A stretch of DNA of 64,000 nucleotides from Paenibacillus xylanexedens (GCF_007680605.1 NZ_VEIO01000001.1:3043276-3107275); one strand, 5' to 3'. Shown: positions 29,926-38,441, counted from the stretch's first letter. Numbers and translations are program-made. Notes: generated by a model not told the origin, from the letters alone.

Positions 29926-31440
29926 ATGACAAAATCAAGCTCCCTTACGCAGGAAATGCGTTTCCGGCTCAAGTCTTCGCATGAATACAGTCAAGCCAGC
30001 TTCGCATGGATTACTTCGGTTCTGCTGACCCTGTTATTGCTACTGAACAGTTATGACTGGAGCGGGCAGGCGTTCAAGCCTTTTATAGCTGGAGTTACCG
30101 GCATTTATCTGTTCTTTACGCTCATTCAGAGTCTGCTCCTGATTCAAATCAGACAGGACTTAATACAGCGTGGAGTTATACGTGTTCTTACACGTAGACT
30201 CGCATGGGTCCAGTTGCTGGCTGCTTTGACAGGTAATATTTTCATCGTAACGGCCGCCTTCCATCTAATCCGAAAACGAAAAAGTATTGAATATACATTT
30301 GCTGTATACGCACTGTTAACCCAATTATTTGTGATTGGTGTATCGGCTCTGAATGTGTTCAAGCCTTATGTTGCGGATACCTTTCTGCCTTCGATGGCGG
30401 CGCTGTTATGTATTCTCGTCATGAATTTGATCGTATTGATCATTGTATCAAGGTATGATGCGACCTCTCCTCTGCCTCGCTGGATGATGGTTGTAGGTGC
30501 AGTGATGATCGTTAGCGTGATTACGGGCAACGTTTTCGCGTTGCTGCTGGGGATCTCAATCTTTCGCCGGCTCCGTAGACAAGGGAGGCATGGAACGAAT
30601 TTCTGGAATGACCTGTGGGAACGTCTTGCTCCCAATATGACCGCCATGTCCGGGCTCTTTTTCATCATCTTCCTGTTCTCGATCTCCATCTGCAGTTTCT
30701 TTACCTTCGACTACAGCATGGCGGTGGAAAATAACTATTCGGTCCTGCTTCAGTCACCTTCTCTGGCCTACCCGCTAGGAACGGATGATTTCGGTCGGTG
30801 TCTATTTTCCCGAATCGTGTTTGGTGCACGGATTTCCTTGATCGTCGGTTTGATGTCAACCCTGATTCCGGTTGTGATTGGCGGTGTGCTGGGTGCCTTT
30901 TCGGGTTTCTACGGAAGACATACGGATAATCTGATCATGCGGTTGCTGGATATCCTGTACGCCATTCCGGGCATCTTGCTCGCCATCGCGATTATCGCGG
31001 CTTTCGGTGCTAACACGGTAAATCTGATCGTGGCTCTGAGTCTCGGTTCGATTCCCACTTATGCCCGAACGATGCGAGCCAGCGTGCTCTATGTGTCGAC
31101 CTTTGAGTTTGTTGAAGCGGCGCGTGCCTTGGGATATACCAATCGTACGATTATTTTCAAACACATCATTCCCAATTCGCTTGCACCGATGATTATCAAA
31201 TCCACGCTGACGATTGGTGGAGCTGTCATCGCAACCAGCAGTTTGAGTTATCTTGGGCTGGGTGTAGAACCACATATTCCGGAATGGGGCAACATTCTGA
31301 AACTGGGTAGCACCTATCTGGAGACTCATTCGTATCTAGCGATTTATCCAGGACTAGCGATTATTTTGCTTGTTCTTTCGTTTAACTTTCTCGGTGACGG
31401 ACTGCGGGATGCCCTTGATCCCAAGCTTGAGAAGGCGTGA
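29926..31440 (+). CDS. DppC/OppC-type permease with a multi-helix N-terminal extension
   Basis: Second permease of the importer, 504 residues. The C-terminal 270 residues are a DppC core: PLGTDDFGRCLFSRIVFGAR, then EAA loop EAARALGYTNRTIIFKHIIP and SLSYLGLGVEPHIPEWG. The first ~230 residues carry about five extra membrane helices (ITSVLLTLLLLLNSYDW, FIAGVTGIYLFFTLIQSLLL, LLAALTGNIFIVTAAF and others) not present in usual DppC. A second reentrant N-terminus of this kind is rare. It is cotranscribed with the preceding permease. The binding-protein gene follows after 240 bases. Confidence 0.93.
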   Translation: MTKSSSLTQEMRFRLKSSHEYSQASFAWITSVLLTLLLLLNSYDWSGQAFKPFIAGVTGIYLFFTLIQSLLLIQIRQDLIQRGVIRVLTRRLAWVQLLAALTGNIFIVTAAFHLIRKRKSIEYTFAVYALLTQLFVIGVSALNVFKPYVADTFLPSMAALLCILVMNLIVLIIVSRYDATSPLPRWMMVVGAVMIVSVITGNVFALLLGISIFRRLRRQGRHGTNFWNDLWERLAPNMTAMSGLFFIIFLFSISICSFFTFDYSMAVENNYSVLLQSPSLAYPLGTDDFGRCLFSRIVFGARISLIVGLMSTLIPVVIGGVLGAFSGFYGRHTDNLIMRLLDILYAIPGILLAIAIIAAFGANTVNLIVALSLGSIPTYARTMRASVLYVSTFEFVEAARALGYTNRTIIFKHIIPNSLAPMIIKSTLTIGGAVIATSSLSYLGLGVEPHIPEWGNILKLGSTYLETHSYLAIYPGLAIILLVLSFNFLGDGLRDALDPKLEKA

Positions 31441-31680
31441 CGATGGATTTATTAAGTTGAACTAAAAGAGGTTTACACAGAGCACTCCGATGACAGAATA
31501 ACCTTCCAATCGCTGTTATCCCCAGATTTTTTGATTCCCTTTTTTAAAGGGAAAAATCCGGTGATAAAGGCGAGCACTCCGTTTTTCCAGGTTTTTTCTG
31601 TCCTCTCCGTTTTTGTGTAAATGAAATAGTTCAAAAAAAAAATCATACATCACATCTATTAACAAAATGGAGGTATTCCC

Positions 31681-33501
31681 ATGAAAAAACGTACACTTCT
31701 CGCCTTGCTGCTGATTCTCGTGCTGGTGATCTCCGGCTGCAGTGTGAAAACCAAAACCGAATCGCAGGAGCAGAACCAACCTTCCGATACAACGGAGAAC
31801 GCACCAAAAGCGGTGGACATCGAATTGCTCGCCATGAGCTCTTCCGAAAATGATGTCAACATTATCCGTGACCAGCTGACCAAGAATGGCTTTAATGTAA
31901 AACTGAATCTGCAGCCGGACTACGGCAGTTTTAAGTCCCAGCAGGACGCAGGCAACTATGATATCGCATTGTCCAGCTGGACAACGGTAACGGGCAATCC
32001 GGACTATGCCGTTCGCTCTCTTTTCAAAACAGGCGGGGATTACAGCATTCTGGCGGATCAAGAGATCGATAAACTAATCGATCAGGCCGCTACGCAGACA
32101 CCTGATGAGTACAAAGAAACCTATAAAAAGTTGGAAGACCGTTTAGTTACCGACCAAGCATACATCGCTCCACTTTACATCTCCCTGAAAAGTCAGGCTG
32201 TGAACAAAGACATTCTGAATGTCGATACCGTTCGTCTGTCCAAATCCCGTGCCATGGCATGGGAACCGATCGAGTTCAAGGACAACTCCAAAAACAGTAA
32301 AGATCCGTTGATTTTGACACAAACTGCATCTGTGCTGACTTCCCTTGATCCGATTAAAGGAAACGACGGCTCCATCAACCAAATCAACACGAATATGTAC
32401 GTGCGTCTGGTGAACCTGACGGATGACGATCAACTGACAGCGGATGGCTCGCTTTCACGTAATTTCACGATTGCAGACGGTAATTCCGAGTACTATTTTG
32501 TCCTTCGTGACGATATCAACTTTGCTAAAATCGAAAACAAAAAGGCTGTCGATACCGGAGAGCGTGTAGGCGCAGATGATGTTATCTTCTCCCTCGACCG
32601 TGCCAAAAATAAAGATTCCGTTCCGGATCACCGCACGTACAGTCTGCACGAACATATCAAACAAGCCGAACTCGTTACCGACCTGAGCGCACTGGAGTCA
32701 GTGAAACAATCCGGGGGTAGCGGAACCGTGCTGGAAGCTCTGAATCAAGGACTCGACAGCGATATCAAGGAACTGGTTAGCGACAAAAAACAAGCGAATA
32801 ACGGTGCAGGCAAATACCAAGTGGTTAAAGTGACCACGACTGAACCGTTCCCGCAAGTGCTGAATTATTTGGCGCACCAATCGGCTGGTATCGTATCCAA
32901 GAAACAAGTCGAAAGCATCAATACGTATGATGTCGCGTCCTTCGATGTGAACAAAGATATTCCTTATGGCGATCAGAACACGGTGACCGAGGGTGCCAAC
33001 TATAACAACACACTTTATACAAGCGGACCTTATATCCTTTCTTATAAAAATGACTACGAAGGCGTGTTCCTGAAAAACCCTGGATACCGCAAAGGTTCCG
33101 ACTTCGCAGGCAAGATTGATCAGGTAAACGTACGCTTCATCGCCGATGCTGACAGTGCTCTCTCTGCGCTTCGCAGCAGTGAAATCCACCTGTATTACGG
33201 TGTGCCTGAGACGAAATACGACATTATCCAGAATGACAGCAAATTGCAGCTGCAAAGCATTCCAAGCAATGCCGTATCGTATCTGCTGTTCAACACAGCC
33301 AATCGCGAAGTGGCCAAGAGCAGTGATCTGAGAAAAGCAGTGCTGTATTCCATCAATCAGGATGAGATTCTGCAATTCTACAAAAACAACAAACTGAAGG
33401 CTTACTCTACCGTCAGCCCGCTTGTGCAAACCGGGAATGAACTCAAGGCTGATCCAGCCAAAGTGAAAGAATTCCTGAGCAAGTATAACGCGTCAAAATA
33501 A
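31681..33501 (+). CDS. oligopeptide-type substrate-binding lipoprotein, apparently circularly permuted
   Basis: Extracellular lipoprotein (lipobox VISGC, Cys20) of the SBP_bac_5 family, 606 residues, that should bind the importer's substrate. The order of its parts is swapped. Residues about 46-199 (DIELLAMSSSEND, YDIALSSWTTVTGNPDY, AYIAPLYISLKSQAVNK) match what is normally the C-terminal end. Residues about 208-606 match the normal N-terminal and middle part (TSLDPIKG, VGADDVIFSLDRAK, SGPYILSYKNDYEGVFLKNP, LLFNTANREV, AVLYSINQDEI). The end DPAKVKEFLSKYNASK is where the usual family continues into IELL. The frame is uninterrupted, with one signal peptide and one copy of each part. TGGAGG precedes the ATG. 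Confidence 0.92.
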   Translation: MKKRTLLALLLILVLVISGCSVKTKTESQEQNQPSDTTENAPKAVDIELLAMSSSENDVNIIRDQLTKNGFNVKLNLQPDYGSFKSQQDAGNYDIALSSWTTVTGNPDYAVRSLFKTGGDYSILADQEIDKLIDQAATQTPDEYKETYKKLEDRLVTDQAYIAPLYISLKSQAVNKDILNVDTVRLSKSRAMAWEPIEFKDNSKNSKDPLILTQTASVLTSLDPIKGNDGSINQINTNMYVRLVNLTDDDQLTADGSLSRNFTIADGNSEYYFVLRDDINFAKIENKKAVDTGERVGADDVIFSLDRAKNKDSVPDHRTYSLHEHIKQAELVTDLSALESVKQSGGSGTVLEALNQGLDSDIKELVSDKKQANNGAGKYQVVKVTTTEPFPQVLNYLAHQSAGIVSKKQVESINTYDVASFDVNKDIPYGDQNTVTEGANYNNTLYTSGPYILSYKNDYEGVFLKNPGYRKGSDFAGKIDQVNVRFIADADSALSALRSSEIHLYYGVPETKYDIIQNDSKLQLQSIPSNAVSYLLFNTANREVAKSSDLRKAVLYSINQDEILQFYKNNKLKAYSTVSPLVQTGNELKADPAKVKEFLSKYNASK

Positions 33502-33512
33502 ACCTCTGAACG

Positions 33513-33562
33513 AAAAGGCTGTCACCAGGATCATGCAGATCCATCGGTGACAGCCTTTTTTC
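33513..33562. terminator. bidirectional terminator after the binding-protein gene
   Basis: AAAAGGCTGTCACC pairs with GGTGACAGCCTTTTTT. It separates the transporter from the convergent acetyltransferase gene. Confidence 0.9.
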
Positions 33563-33569
33563 TGTTATT

Positions 33570-34208
33570 TCATTCCGGCACTTGGCAATCTGCCAAAATG
33601 TCTGGATAATGCCGCATACTATCCGCTTCTGTAATTTTGCGAATCACTCTACACGGTACCCCCGCTGCAAGCGAATGCGGTGGAATGTCACGCGTAACCA
33701 CGCTTCCCGCTCCAATGACACATCCGTCTCCAATCGTGACGCCTCCGCATACGGTCACATTCGCGGACAACCAAACATCATTACCGATGGTAACCGGTTT
33801 GGCATAACAGAGTGATTTTAGCTCACCATGTTGATTCAGCATCTGTCTCCGTTCACTCGCAATCAAAGGGTGAACAGGCGTAACGATAGTAACATTGGGA
33901 CCAAAGCTGGTGTAGTCTCCAATCGTCACTTGTGCATCATCCTGTATGGTCAGATTGTAATTTGCAAAAAAGTGATGGCCGATCCGGGTATGCACCCCAT
34001 AGTGAAAGAAAATCGGACCCTGCATAAATCCGCCTTCCCCCATCTCCCCCAGTAACTGTTGTAGAATCTGCTGTCTTTCCTCTGTTTGTTCTTCAAAGGT
34101 TTGGCTATAACGCTGACTGAGATGATGAGCTTTCCTCTTGATTTCCTTCAGTTCCGGATCAGCCGGACTGAATAACATGCCCTTCATGATTCTCTCTTCT
34201 TCACGCAT
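33570..34208 (-). CDS. maltose/galactoside O-acetyltransferase-like hexapeptide protein
   Basis: Cytosolic left-handed beta-helix acyltransferase of the LacA/Maa group that moves acetyl from acetyl-CoA to a sugar. The 212-residue sequence has the N-terminal helix (KRKAHHLSQRYSQTFEE) and the core FGPNVTIVTPVHPL, catalytic-His region HPLIASERR, IGNDVWLSANVTVCGGVTIG, IGAGSVVTRDIPPHSLAAGV. Likely detoxifies non-metabolised sugars. GGGGG precedes the ATG at 34208. It lies 23 bases downstream of the HAD gene, likely in one operon. Confidence 0.9.
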   Translation of the reverse strand: MREEERIMKGMLFSPADPELKEIKRKAHHLSQRYSQTFEEQTEERQQILQQLLGEMGEGGFMQGPIFFHYGVHTRIGHHFFANYNLTIQDDAQVTIGDYTSFGPNVTIVTPVHPLIASERRQMLNQHGELKSLCYAKPVTIGNDVWLSANVTVCGGVTIGDGCVIGAGSVVTRDIPPHSLAAGVPCRVIRKITEADSMRHYPDILADCQVPE

Positions 34209-34231
34209 CGCGATTCCCCCTCATTTATAGA

Positions 34232-35035
34232 CTATTCCTGCAAATCCATGATCGCCTGAATCGTTCGCAATACACCATTTTCATCATTGGATTTCGTAAT
34301 GAACCGTGCGGCACGTTTGGTATTCTCGCATGCATTGCTCACGGCAAAGCTGTACTTGGCAACAGCCATAAGTTCTACATCATTTTCTCCATCACCGAAG
34401 GACATCGTTTCGCGCGAAGTTACGCCCAGCATCTCCTGCAATGTTTTGACCGTTTCACCTTTGTGCGTATGCAGCGCCGTGATATCCAGCCACCTGGGTT
34501 CAGAATCAACAATATAGATTTGCCCTTCCATCGTCTTTTCCACATGTTTTCGCAGTGCTGTACAACGTCCCTGGGTATCGAACACCGTAATTTTAATAAA
34601 AGAAGTGCTGATGCCTGCAAACGAGTCCGTTTTGATGACCTGTTCATACGAGCTTTTCACAACGTCATACATCTCATCCGAAATGGAAGAATGCACATAA
34701 GCGGCATCGCTTGCACAAACGATAATGGTCATTTGGGGATCAAATGACTGAATTTCCTGAATGGCTTGCAATGCTAGTGCAGGCTCCATGCTAAACTCCC
34801 GAACCACCTGCCCATCCTTCTTGATTCTGGCTGCACTGTCCCCAAGAATCCAAACACCTCTGCCATGTTCGCCGAATAATTTCTCTACCCTTTCGCACTG
34901 TTTTCCGGTACACGCTACAAAAGTAATGCCTTTACGTTTCATCCCCTCATGAACCTCGTTGAATAACTCCATATCAAATGATCCTTGACTGTTTAGAAAA
35001 GTTCCGTCCAGATCGGTTACAACCAGTTTAATCAT
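34232..35035 (-). CDS. Cof-type HAD-family sugar phosphatase
   Basis: A 267-residue haloacid-dehalogenase hydrolase of the Cof/YbiV group. The nucleophile motif I is VVTDLDGTFLN; motif II ACTGKQCERVEKLF; motif IV FGDGENDVELMAVAKYSFAV with the typical GDGxND metal site. Such enzymes dephosphorylate sugar phosphates or nucleotides. The start at 35035 is set by TGGAGG 9 bases upstream. It precedes the acetyltransferase gene; together they may handle unwanted sugars. The region before it contains TTTATAAA palindromes that may bind the neighbouring ROK regulator. Confidence 0.92.
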   Translation of the reverse strand: MIKLVVTDLDGTFLNSQGSFDMELFNEVHEGMKRKGITFVACTGKQCERVEKLFGEHGRGVWILGDSAARIKKDGQVVREFSMEPALALQAIQEIQSFDPQMTIIVCASDAAYVHSSISDEMYDVVKSSYEQVIKTDSFAGISTSFIKITVFDTQGRCTALRKHVEKTMEGQIYIVDSEPRWLDITALHTHKGETVKTLQEMLGVTSRETMSFGDGENDVELMAVAKYSFAVSNACENTKRAARFITKSNDENGVLRTIQAIMDLQE

Positions 35036-35141
35036 GATGTGTTCCTCCAGTTGATTGATAAGTGATGTTGGCAAACGTCTTAATGCGTCTTAAAGAACCT
35101 CTGAAGCTCGTGAAAATTCCCAAAATCAACTTTTTAAGAGA

Positions 35142-35168
35142 TGTTTATAAACAATATTTATAAAGTGT
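35142..35168. promoter_or_regulatory. paired TTTATAAA palindromes, candidate ROK operator
   Basis: GTTTATAAAC (35142-35151) is a perfect palindrome and is followed by TTTATAAAGTGT (35157-35168). The 12-base string TTTATAAAGTGT occurs again upstream of the ROK gene at 36584-36595. AT richness makes chance matches possible. Confidence 0.35.
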
Positions 35169-35262
35169 GCGGAAAGTTCTCTTTGCCGTAATAGAATCCT
35201 ATCCCGTGTAACTGGTTCCATGTCAACAAGAAATTTCCGAAGAAATTTGTGGACTCATGTCA

Positions 35263-35294
35263 GCAAAAAAATCCACAGAACTTGTTCTGCGGAT
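35263..35294 (-). terminator. intrinsic terminator of the ROK regulator gene
   Basis: On the minus strand ATCCGCAGAAC pairs with GTTCTGTGGAT and is followed by a run of T. It begins at the stop codon. Confidence 0.85.
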
Positions 35295-36301
35295 CATAAG
35301 ACTTCAGATAGTATGGAGGATTTCAAAGCTTGAAGAACCGCACCTCTCAACCCTGCATCAAAGTCATCCTGAAACGAGTTCTGGTATACAATCTCAGGCA
35401 GTGTCGGCGTCATATGCTCCTTTACATATTGTTTCCACGCCGCATCGAGCACCTCTGTCTCCACTCGCTCCTGATAGATTACAATCTGATGAGGGGCAAT
35501 AACAGCATTAACCGTTTGTATAACCCGGCACACATGACCCGTATAGTCCTCGTTGCTCATTTCCTGTTTCCAGTCAGGTGAGTATGGAAGATACTTGATC
35601 TCACCGAACATCCCGTTTTTGCCACGGATGATTTGTCCATTCAGCACCATGCCCATACCAGGTGGGTAACGATTTGGAAAATAAATGCCCGCTACATCCT
35701 GCCCCTTTGTATGCATATGTTGTGTGTAGTAGCCGCTAACCGCTGCATTGACATCATTCTCGACTATTACAGGTAACTGGAATTCACGTTCAATTTCCCG
35801 AATCAGATGGGAATGAATAAGCTCATCATGGCTACTTACCGTGATATCCCCGTCGACAGCCTGACCCGGGATACCTATTCCGATCATATGGATGGAAGGA
35901 TGTGCCGCAATGAAACGTTCTATAAGTTGCAATACATGCTGTTTATCGAATACAGGTAGCATGTTCTCTTCCTTCAGCACAATCTCATTCTCGAGATTGA
36001 TTACCGTAGCCGAGATTAACCCCTGACCTTTCATTTCTTTCATGGACAACACCAGCGCAAATCTATAATTGTAATTATATCGGTATGCTTGGGCAGGGCG
36101 ACCACCGTTCGAGGGAACGATTTGATCTTGAATCAGCTCTCCGCCATCACATAACTCCTGAATTAGAGCGTTAATGGTAACTACACTAAGATTCGTTAAT
36201 GAGGCAAGCTGCGGTTTCGTCGCGGTTTCCTGTTGTTGCATGACTTCACGCACATTATTCATATTGATGTGTTTCATCATTGTAGCGTTTGCCTTTTTCA
36301 T
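35294..36301 (-). CDS. ROK-family transcriptional regulator
   Basis: A 335-residue NagC/XylR-type regulator: N-terminal winged helix (about 5-75: MQQQETATKPQLASLTNLSV, TINALIQEL), then a sugar-kinase-like ROK domain. The domain retains IGIGIPGQAVDG, a VENDVNAA motif and GMGMVLNGQIIRGKNGMFGEI. The Cys-rich zinc motif (CxCGxxGC) of most ROK proteins is missing. Ligand unknown, probably a sugar or sugar phosphate given the HAD and acetyltransferase genes. Start 36301 follows a weak AGAGGG; alternatives are Met residues 7-8 codons inside. Confidence 0.9.
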   Translation of the reverse strand: MKKANATMMKHINMNNVREVMQQQETATKPQLASLTNLSVVTINALIQELCDGGELIQDQIVPSNGGRPAQAYRYNYNYRFALVLSMKEMKGQGLISATVINLENEIVLKEENMLPVFDKQHVLQLIERFIAAHPSIHMIGIGIPGQAVDGDITVSSHDELIHSHLIREIEREFQLPVIVENDVNAAVSGYYTQHMHTKGQDVAGIYFPNRYPPGMGMVLNGQIIRGKNGMFGEIKYLPYSPDWKQEMSNEDYTGHVCRVIQTVNAVIAPHQIVIYQERVETEVLDAAWKQYVKEHMTPTLPEIVYQNSFQDDFDAGLRGAVLQALKSSILSEVL

Positions 36302-36400
36302 AACCCTCTCGTTTCTACTCCGGTTCAACAGACCAAAGCAATCGTATTGATGTTATTACATTCCATATCATAACATTATACATCGCTTTGCACATAATGC

Positions 36401-36517
36401 TCATTCAAACAGGTCATCTATGGATCGCACAGGCTGCACGTCCATCGACTGTTTGCACAAAACCATGTTTGCGTAAACACCTGCCCAGATGATAATAGCC
36501 ATGATTACATAAGCCAT
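36401..36517 (-). CDS. small membrane protein, 38 residues
   Basis: A short gene: AAGGAG lies 7 bases before the ATG, then MAYVIMAIIIWAGVYANMVL forms one membrane helix, followed by a polar tail ending SIDDLFE. No family recognised. It precedes the ROK gene on the same strand by 99 bases, so it may share its transcript. Hydrophobic residues in the helix and the ribosome site argue that it is translated. Confidence 0.6.
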   Translation of the reverse strand: MAYVIMAIIIWAGVYANMVLCKQSMDVQPVRSIDDLFE

Positions 36518-36566
36518 CTCTCTCAACTCCTTATTTTTGTTTTACTTGTATATGAGTAATTTTTAG

Positions 36567-36595
36567 ACACTTAATGAATAAACTTTATAAAGTGT
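36567..36595. promoter_or_regulatory. inverted repeat ACACTT/AAGTGT, candidate ROK operator
   Basis: ACACTT and AAGTGT flank an AT-rich centre including AACTTTATAAAGTGT, a near-palindrome. The string TTTATAAAGTGT is shared with the site upstream of the HAD gene. It lies upstream of the small membrane protein gene. Confidence 0.35.
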
Positions 36596-36718
36596 ATTAT
36601 ATAAGTATGCAGACTTGATAAATTATTGTCAACAAAGAACCGCAAGCTTATCGTTGCCATAGGTAATTTATGGCCATTTCCTAACTGGTCCAACATAGAC
36701 GGATGTATACAGCAACAT

Positions 36719-37171
36719 TTATTTTGCGTATCTCCTTTGTGTTTCTGGCAGCAATGTTACGATCTGGATACCCAGCCCCCAAGCAAAATAGAGCAGATGA
36801 ATGGGAGTTACGCTTTGGATAAAGTACACTTGTGCAAAGATCCAAACGAGCAGAGCATATCCTGTATACAAGGAAAAAGTCCAAGCCCAGTGACGATCGG
36901 AGTAGAGGTTCAGCTTTTCCGCTAACGACCAATGAGACCGTTTCAACAAAGCTATGCAAACCACTATAGGAACAACTCCAAGAACCAGCAACAATATCAT
37001 TCCAGGAATGAAAAAATGGGAAAAAGGCGAGTTTTCCAGCAATGAAACAGGCATATTCAGCAGGCTCCCCGATGGATCAATCATCAGCATCAATCCTCCG
37101 ACAATTGCTCCAACCCCCAGCAAGCCATGCATTGTTGCAAGCAGGTATGATTTGTTTGCTGGCTTTGTCAT
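36719..37171 (-). CDS. four-helix membrane protein of unknown function
   Basis: A 150-residue integral membrane protein with four predicted helices: ATMHGLLGVGAIVGGLMLMI, FFIPGMILLLVLGVVPIVVC, WAWTFSLYTGYALLVWIFAQ and LLYFAWGLGIQIVTLL. It resembles the short unnamed membrane proteins common in Bacilli; no function can be given. GGGAG lies about 9 bases before the ATG. It stands alone between the ROK region and the SOS-box promoter. Confidence 0.75.
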   Translation of the reverse strand: MTKPANKSYLLATMHGLLGVGAIVGGLMLMIDPSGSLLNMPVSLLENSPFSHFFIPGMILLLVLGVVPIVVCIALLKRSHWSLAEKLNLYSDRHWAWTFSLYTGYALLVWIFAQVYFIQSVTPIHLLYFAWGLGIQIVTLLPETQRRYAK

Positions 37172-37329
37172 CCTAAATCACTCCCTCGTATCTTATTTGC
37201 ACATTCATTCACGTATTCTATCGTTCAATCCATATAAGTAGCACTCGCTATACTCATTTTCTCACAAACAAAGAGATAAACCTGTGCTCCTTTTCACTAG
37301 CAGGACCATACCAATCCTTATGGAAAAAC

Positions 37330-37358
37330 TTGATAAAAGAACGTATGTTCGGTATAAT
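37330..37358 (+). promoter_or_regulatory. sigma-A promoter containing a LexA (SOS) box
   Basis: TTGATA, exactly 17 bases, TATAAT. The spacer contains AGAACGTATGTTCG (37338-37351), which matches 12 of 14 positions of the Firmicute LexA box CGAACRNRYGTTYC with an intact GAAC-N4-GTTC core. LexA bound here would block polymerase. It lies 35 bases upstream of a small gene. Confidence 0.65.
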
Positions 37359-37392
37359 ATTTTTATACACTGAATGAGCGAGGCATAATACG

Positions 37393-37593
37393 ATGGACGA
37401 CAAATTTATTAAGGAATTACGTAAAATCAGCCGCGACGACAGACGCCGATCCGAGTTCATGATTCAGGGCATGAAGGAAACATTACAGGAACGTAAAGAA
37501 GAAGGTTTATTGAAGCGATGGATGCGGCGGCGAAAGACGAAGAAAAACATCTCTGAACGATTTAGCTCGGATTCGTCTTCGAGTCATAAATAG
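37393..37593 (+). CDS. small basic protein, probably SOS-regulated
   Basis: A 66-residue soluble, highly charged helical protein (MDDKFIKELRKISRDDRRRS at the start, a KRWMRRRKTKKN patch and a Ser-rich tail). Net charge is strongly positive, as in nucleic-acid-binding peptides. No family recognised. GCGAGG is a moderate ribosome site. The promoter directly upstream holds a LexA box, suggesting induction by DNA damage. Confidence 0.6.
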   Translation: MDDKFIKELRKISRDDRRRSEFMIQGMKETLQERKEEGLLKRWMRRRKTKKNISERFSSDSSSSHK

Positions 37594-37610
37594 ATAATAG
37601 ATTTCGTAGC

Positions 37611-37638
37611 AAAAAAAAGGAGGCTACACATGCCTCCC
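37611..37638 (-). terminator. intrinsic terminator of the cyclase gene
   Basis: On the minus strand GGAGGC pairs with GCCTCC around a 7-base loop and is followed by eight T. Confidence 0.8.
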
Positions 37639-37703
37639 TTGATTCTCTACATATATTTTATAATGTTAAAGTAGCGTACACTTACGTTTTGGTCTATAGA
37701 ATT

Positions 37704-38441
37704 TTAAGGCAGGATAGCAAATGAGCGCACCGGAAATCCTGATGCCTTCTCTGCTTTCGGAACGATGTTGAATATGACAGCTCCTTTAGCAGGAACCTGA
37801 TCCAGATTCGTTAACAATTCGACCTGATATGTATCCTGTGCAAGCACATAATACTCCGCTAACAAGGCACCGTTCTTCTGATAATCGACCGCGGCATCTG
37901 TATCAAACGTTTCGTGACCAATCGCTTGAATATTACGTTCTTCGAACAGAAATGTTAACGCGGCAACCGACCAACCCGGTGCGTGGCTGTTCCCATCGGC
38001 ATCCTTGTTATCAAAGTCTTCATGGTTCGGCCAACGTTTACTCCAATCGGTTCGCAAAGCGACGAAGCTACCTGCTTCAATCTTGCCATGCTCTCTCTCG
38101 AATTGGAGGATATGTTCTACTTCCAAAGTAAAATCAGGATTACTCTCTACAGCCGCAGACTGATCGATTACGAAGAGCGGTAACACAAGTTCTTTAAGTC
38201 CCAATTCGTCCAAGTAACGTGTATCACGCACAAAATGAATCGGTGCATCCAGATGGGTGCCGTACTGGCCGGGGAACTTGAAGCTTTGAGCGAAGAAACC
38301 TTGATCGTGGTTAAACAGGGTGTCAAACTCCGCAGCATCAAAAGCAGAGAAATGTGGCGATGCCGGACCGAAGGTATGGGTCAGATCTACCCACTTCTTT
38401 TCTTTCAACAACTGAATGGCTTGAATAAGTTCGTTCGTCAT
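37704..38441 (-). CDS. cyclase-family metal hydrolase (kynurenine formamidase-like)
   Basis: A 245-residue enzyme of the cyclase/KynB family, metal-dependent amidohydrolases acting on formamides or related substrates. The metal motif HxGTHxDxPxH appears as FPGQYGTHLDAPIHF (the first His replaced by Gln). Other family marks are WVDLTHTFGPASPHF near the start, FVALRTDWSKRW, and IGHETFDTDAA. Substrate unknown. The start at 38441 is supported by AGGTG 7 bases upstream. Monocistronic. Confidence 0.9.
   Translation of the reverse strand: MTNELIQAIQLLKEKKWVDLTHTFGPASPHFSAFDAAEFDTLFNHDQGFFAQSFKFPGQYGTHLDAPIHFVRDTRYLDELGLKELVLPLFVIDQSAAVESNPDFTLEVEHILQFEREHGKIEAGSFVALRTDWSKRWPNHEDFDNKDADGNSHAPGWSVAALTFLFEERNIQAIGHETFDTDAAVDYQKNGALLAEYYVLAQDTYQVELLTNLDQVPAKGAVIFNIVPKAEKASGFPVRSFAILP

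Noticed and set aside
31681..33501. Tandem duplication or fusion of two binding proteins as the cause of the odd order
   Set aside because: Only one copy of each part is present and total length equals one binding protein plus a linker.
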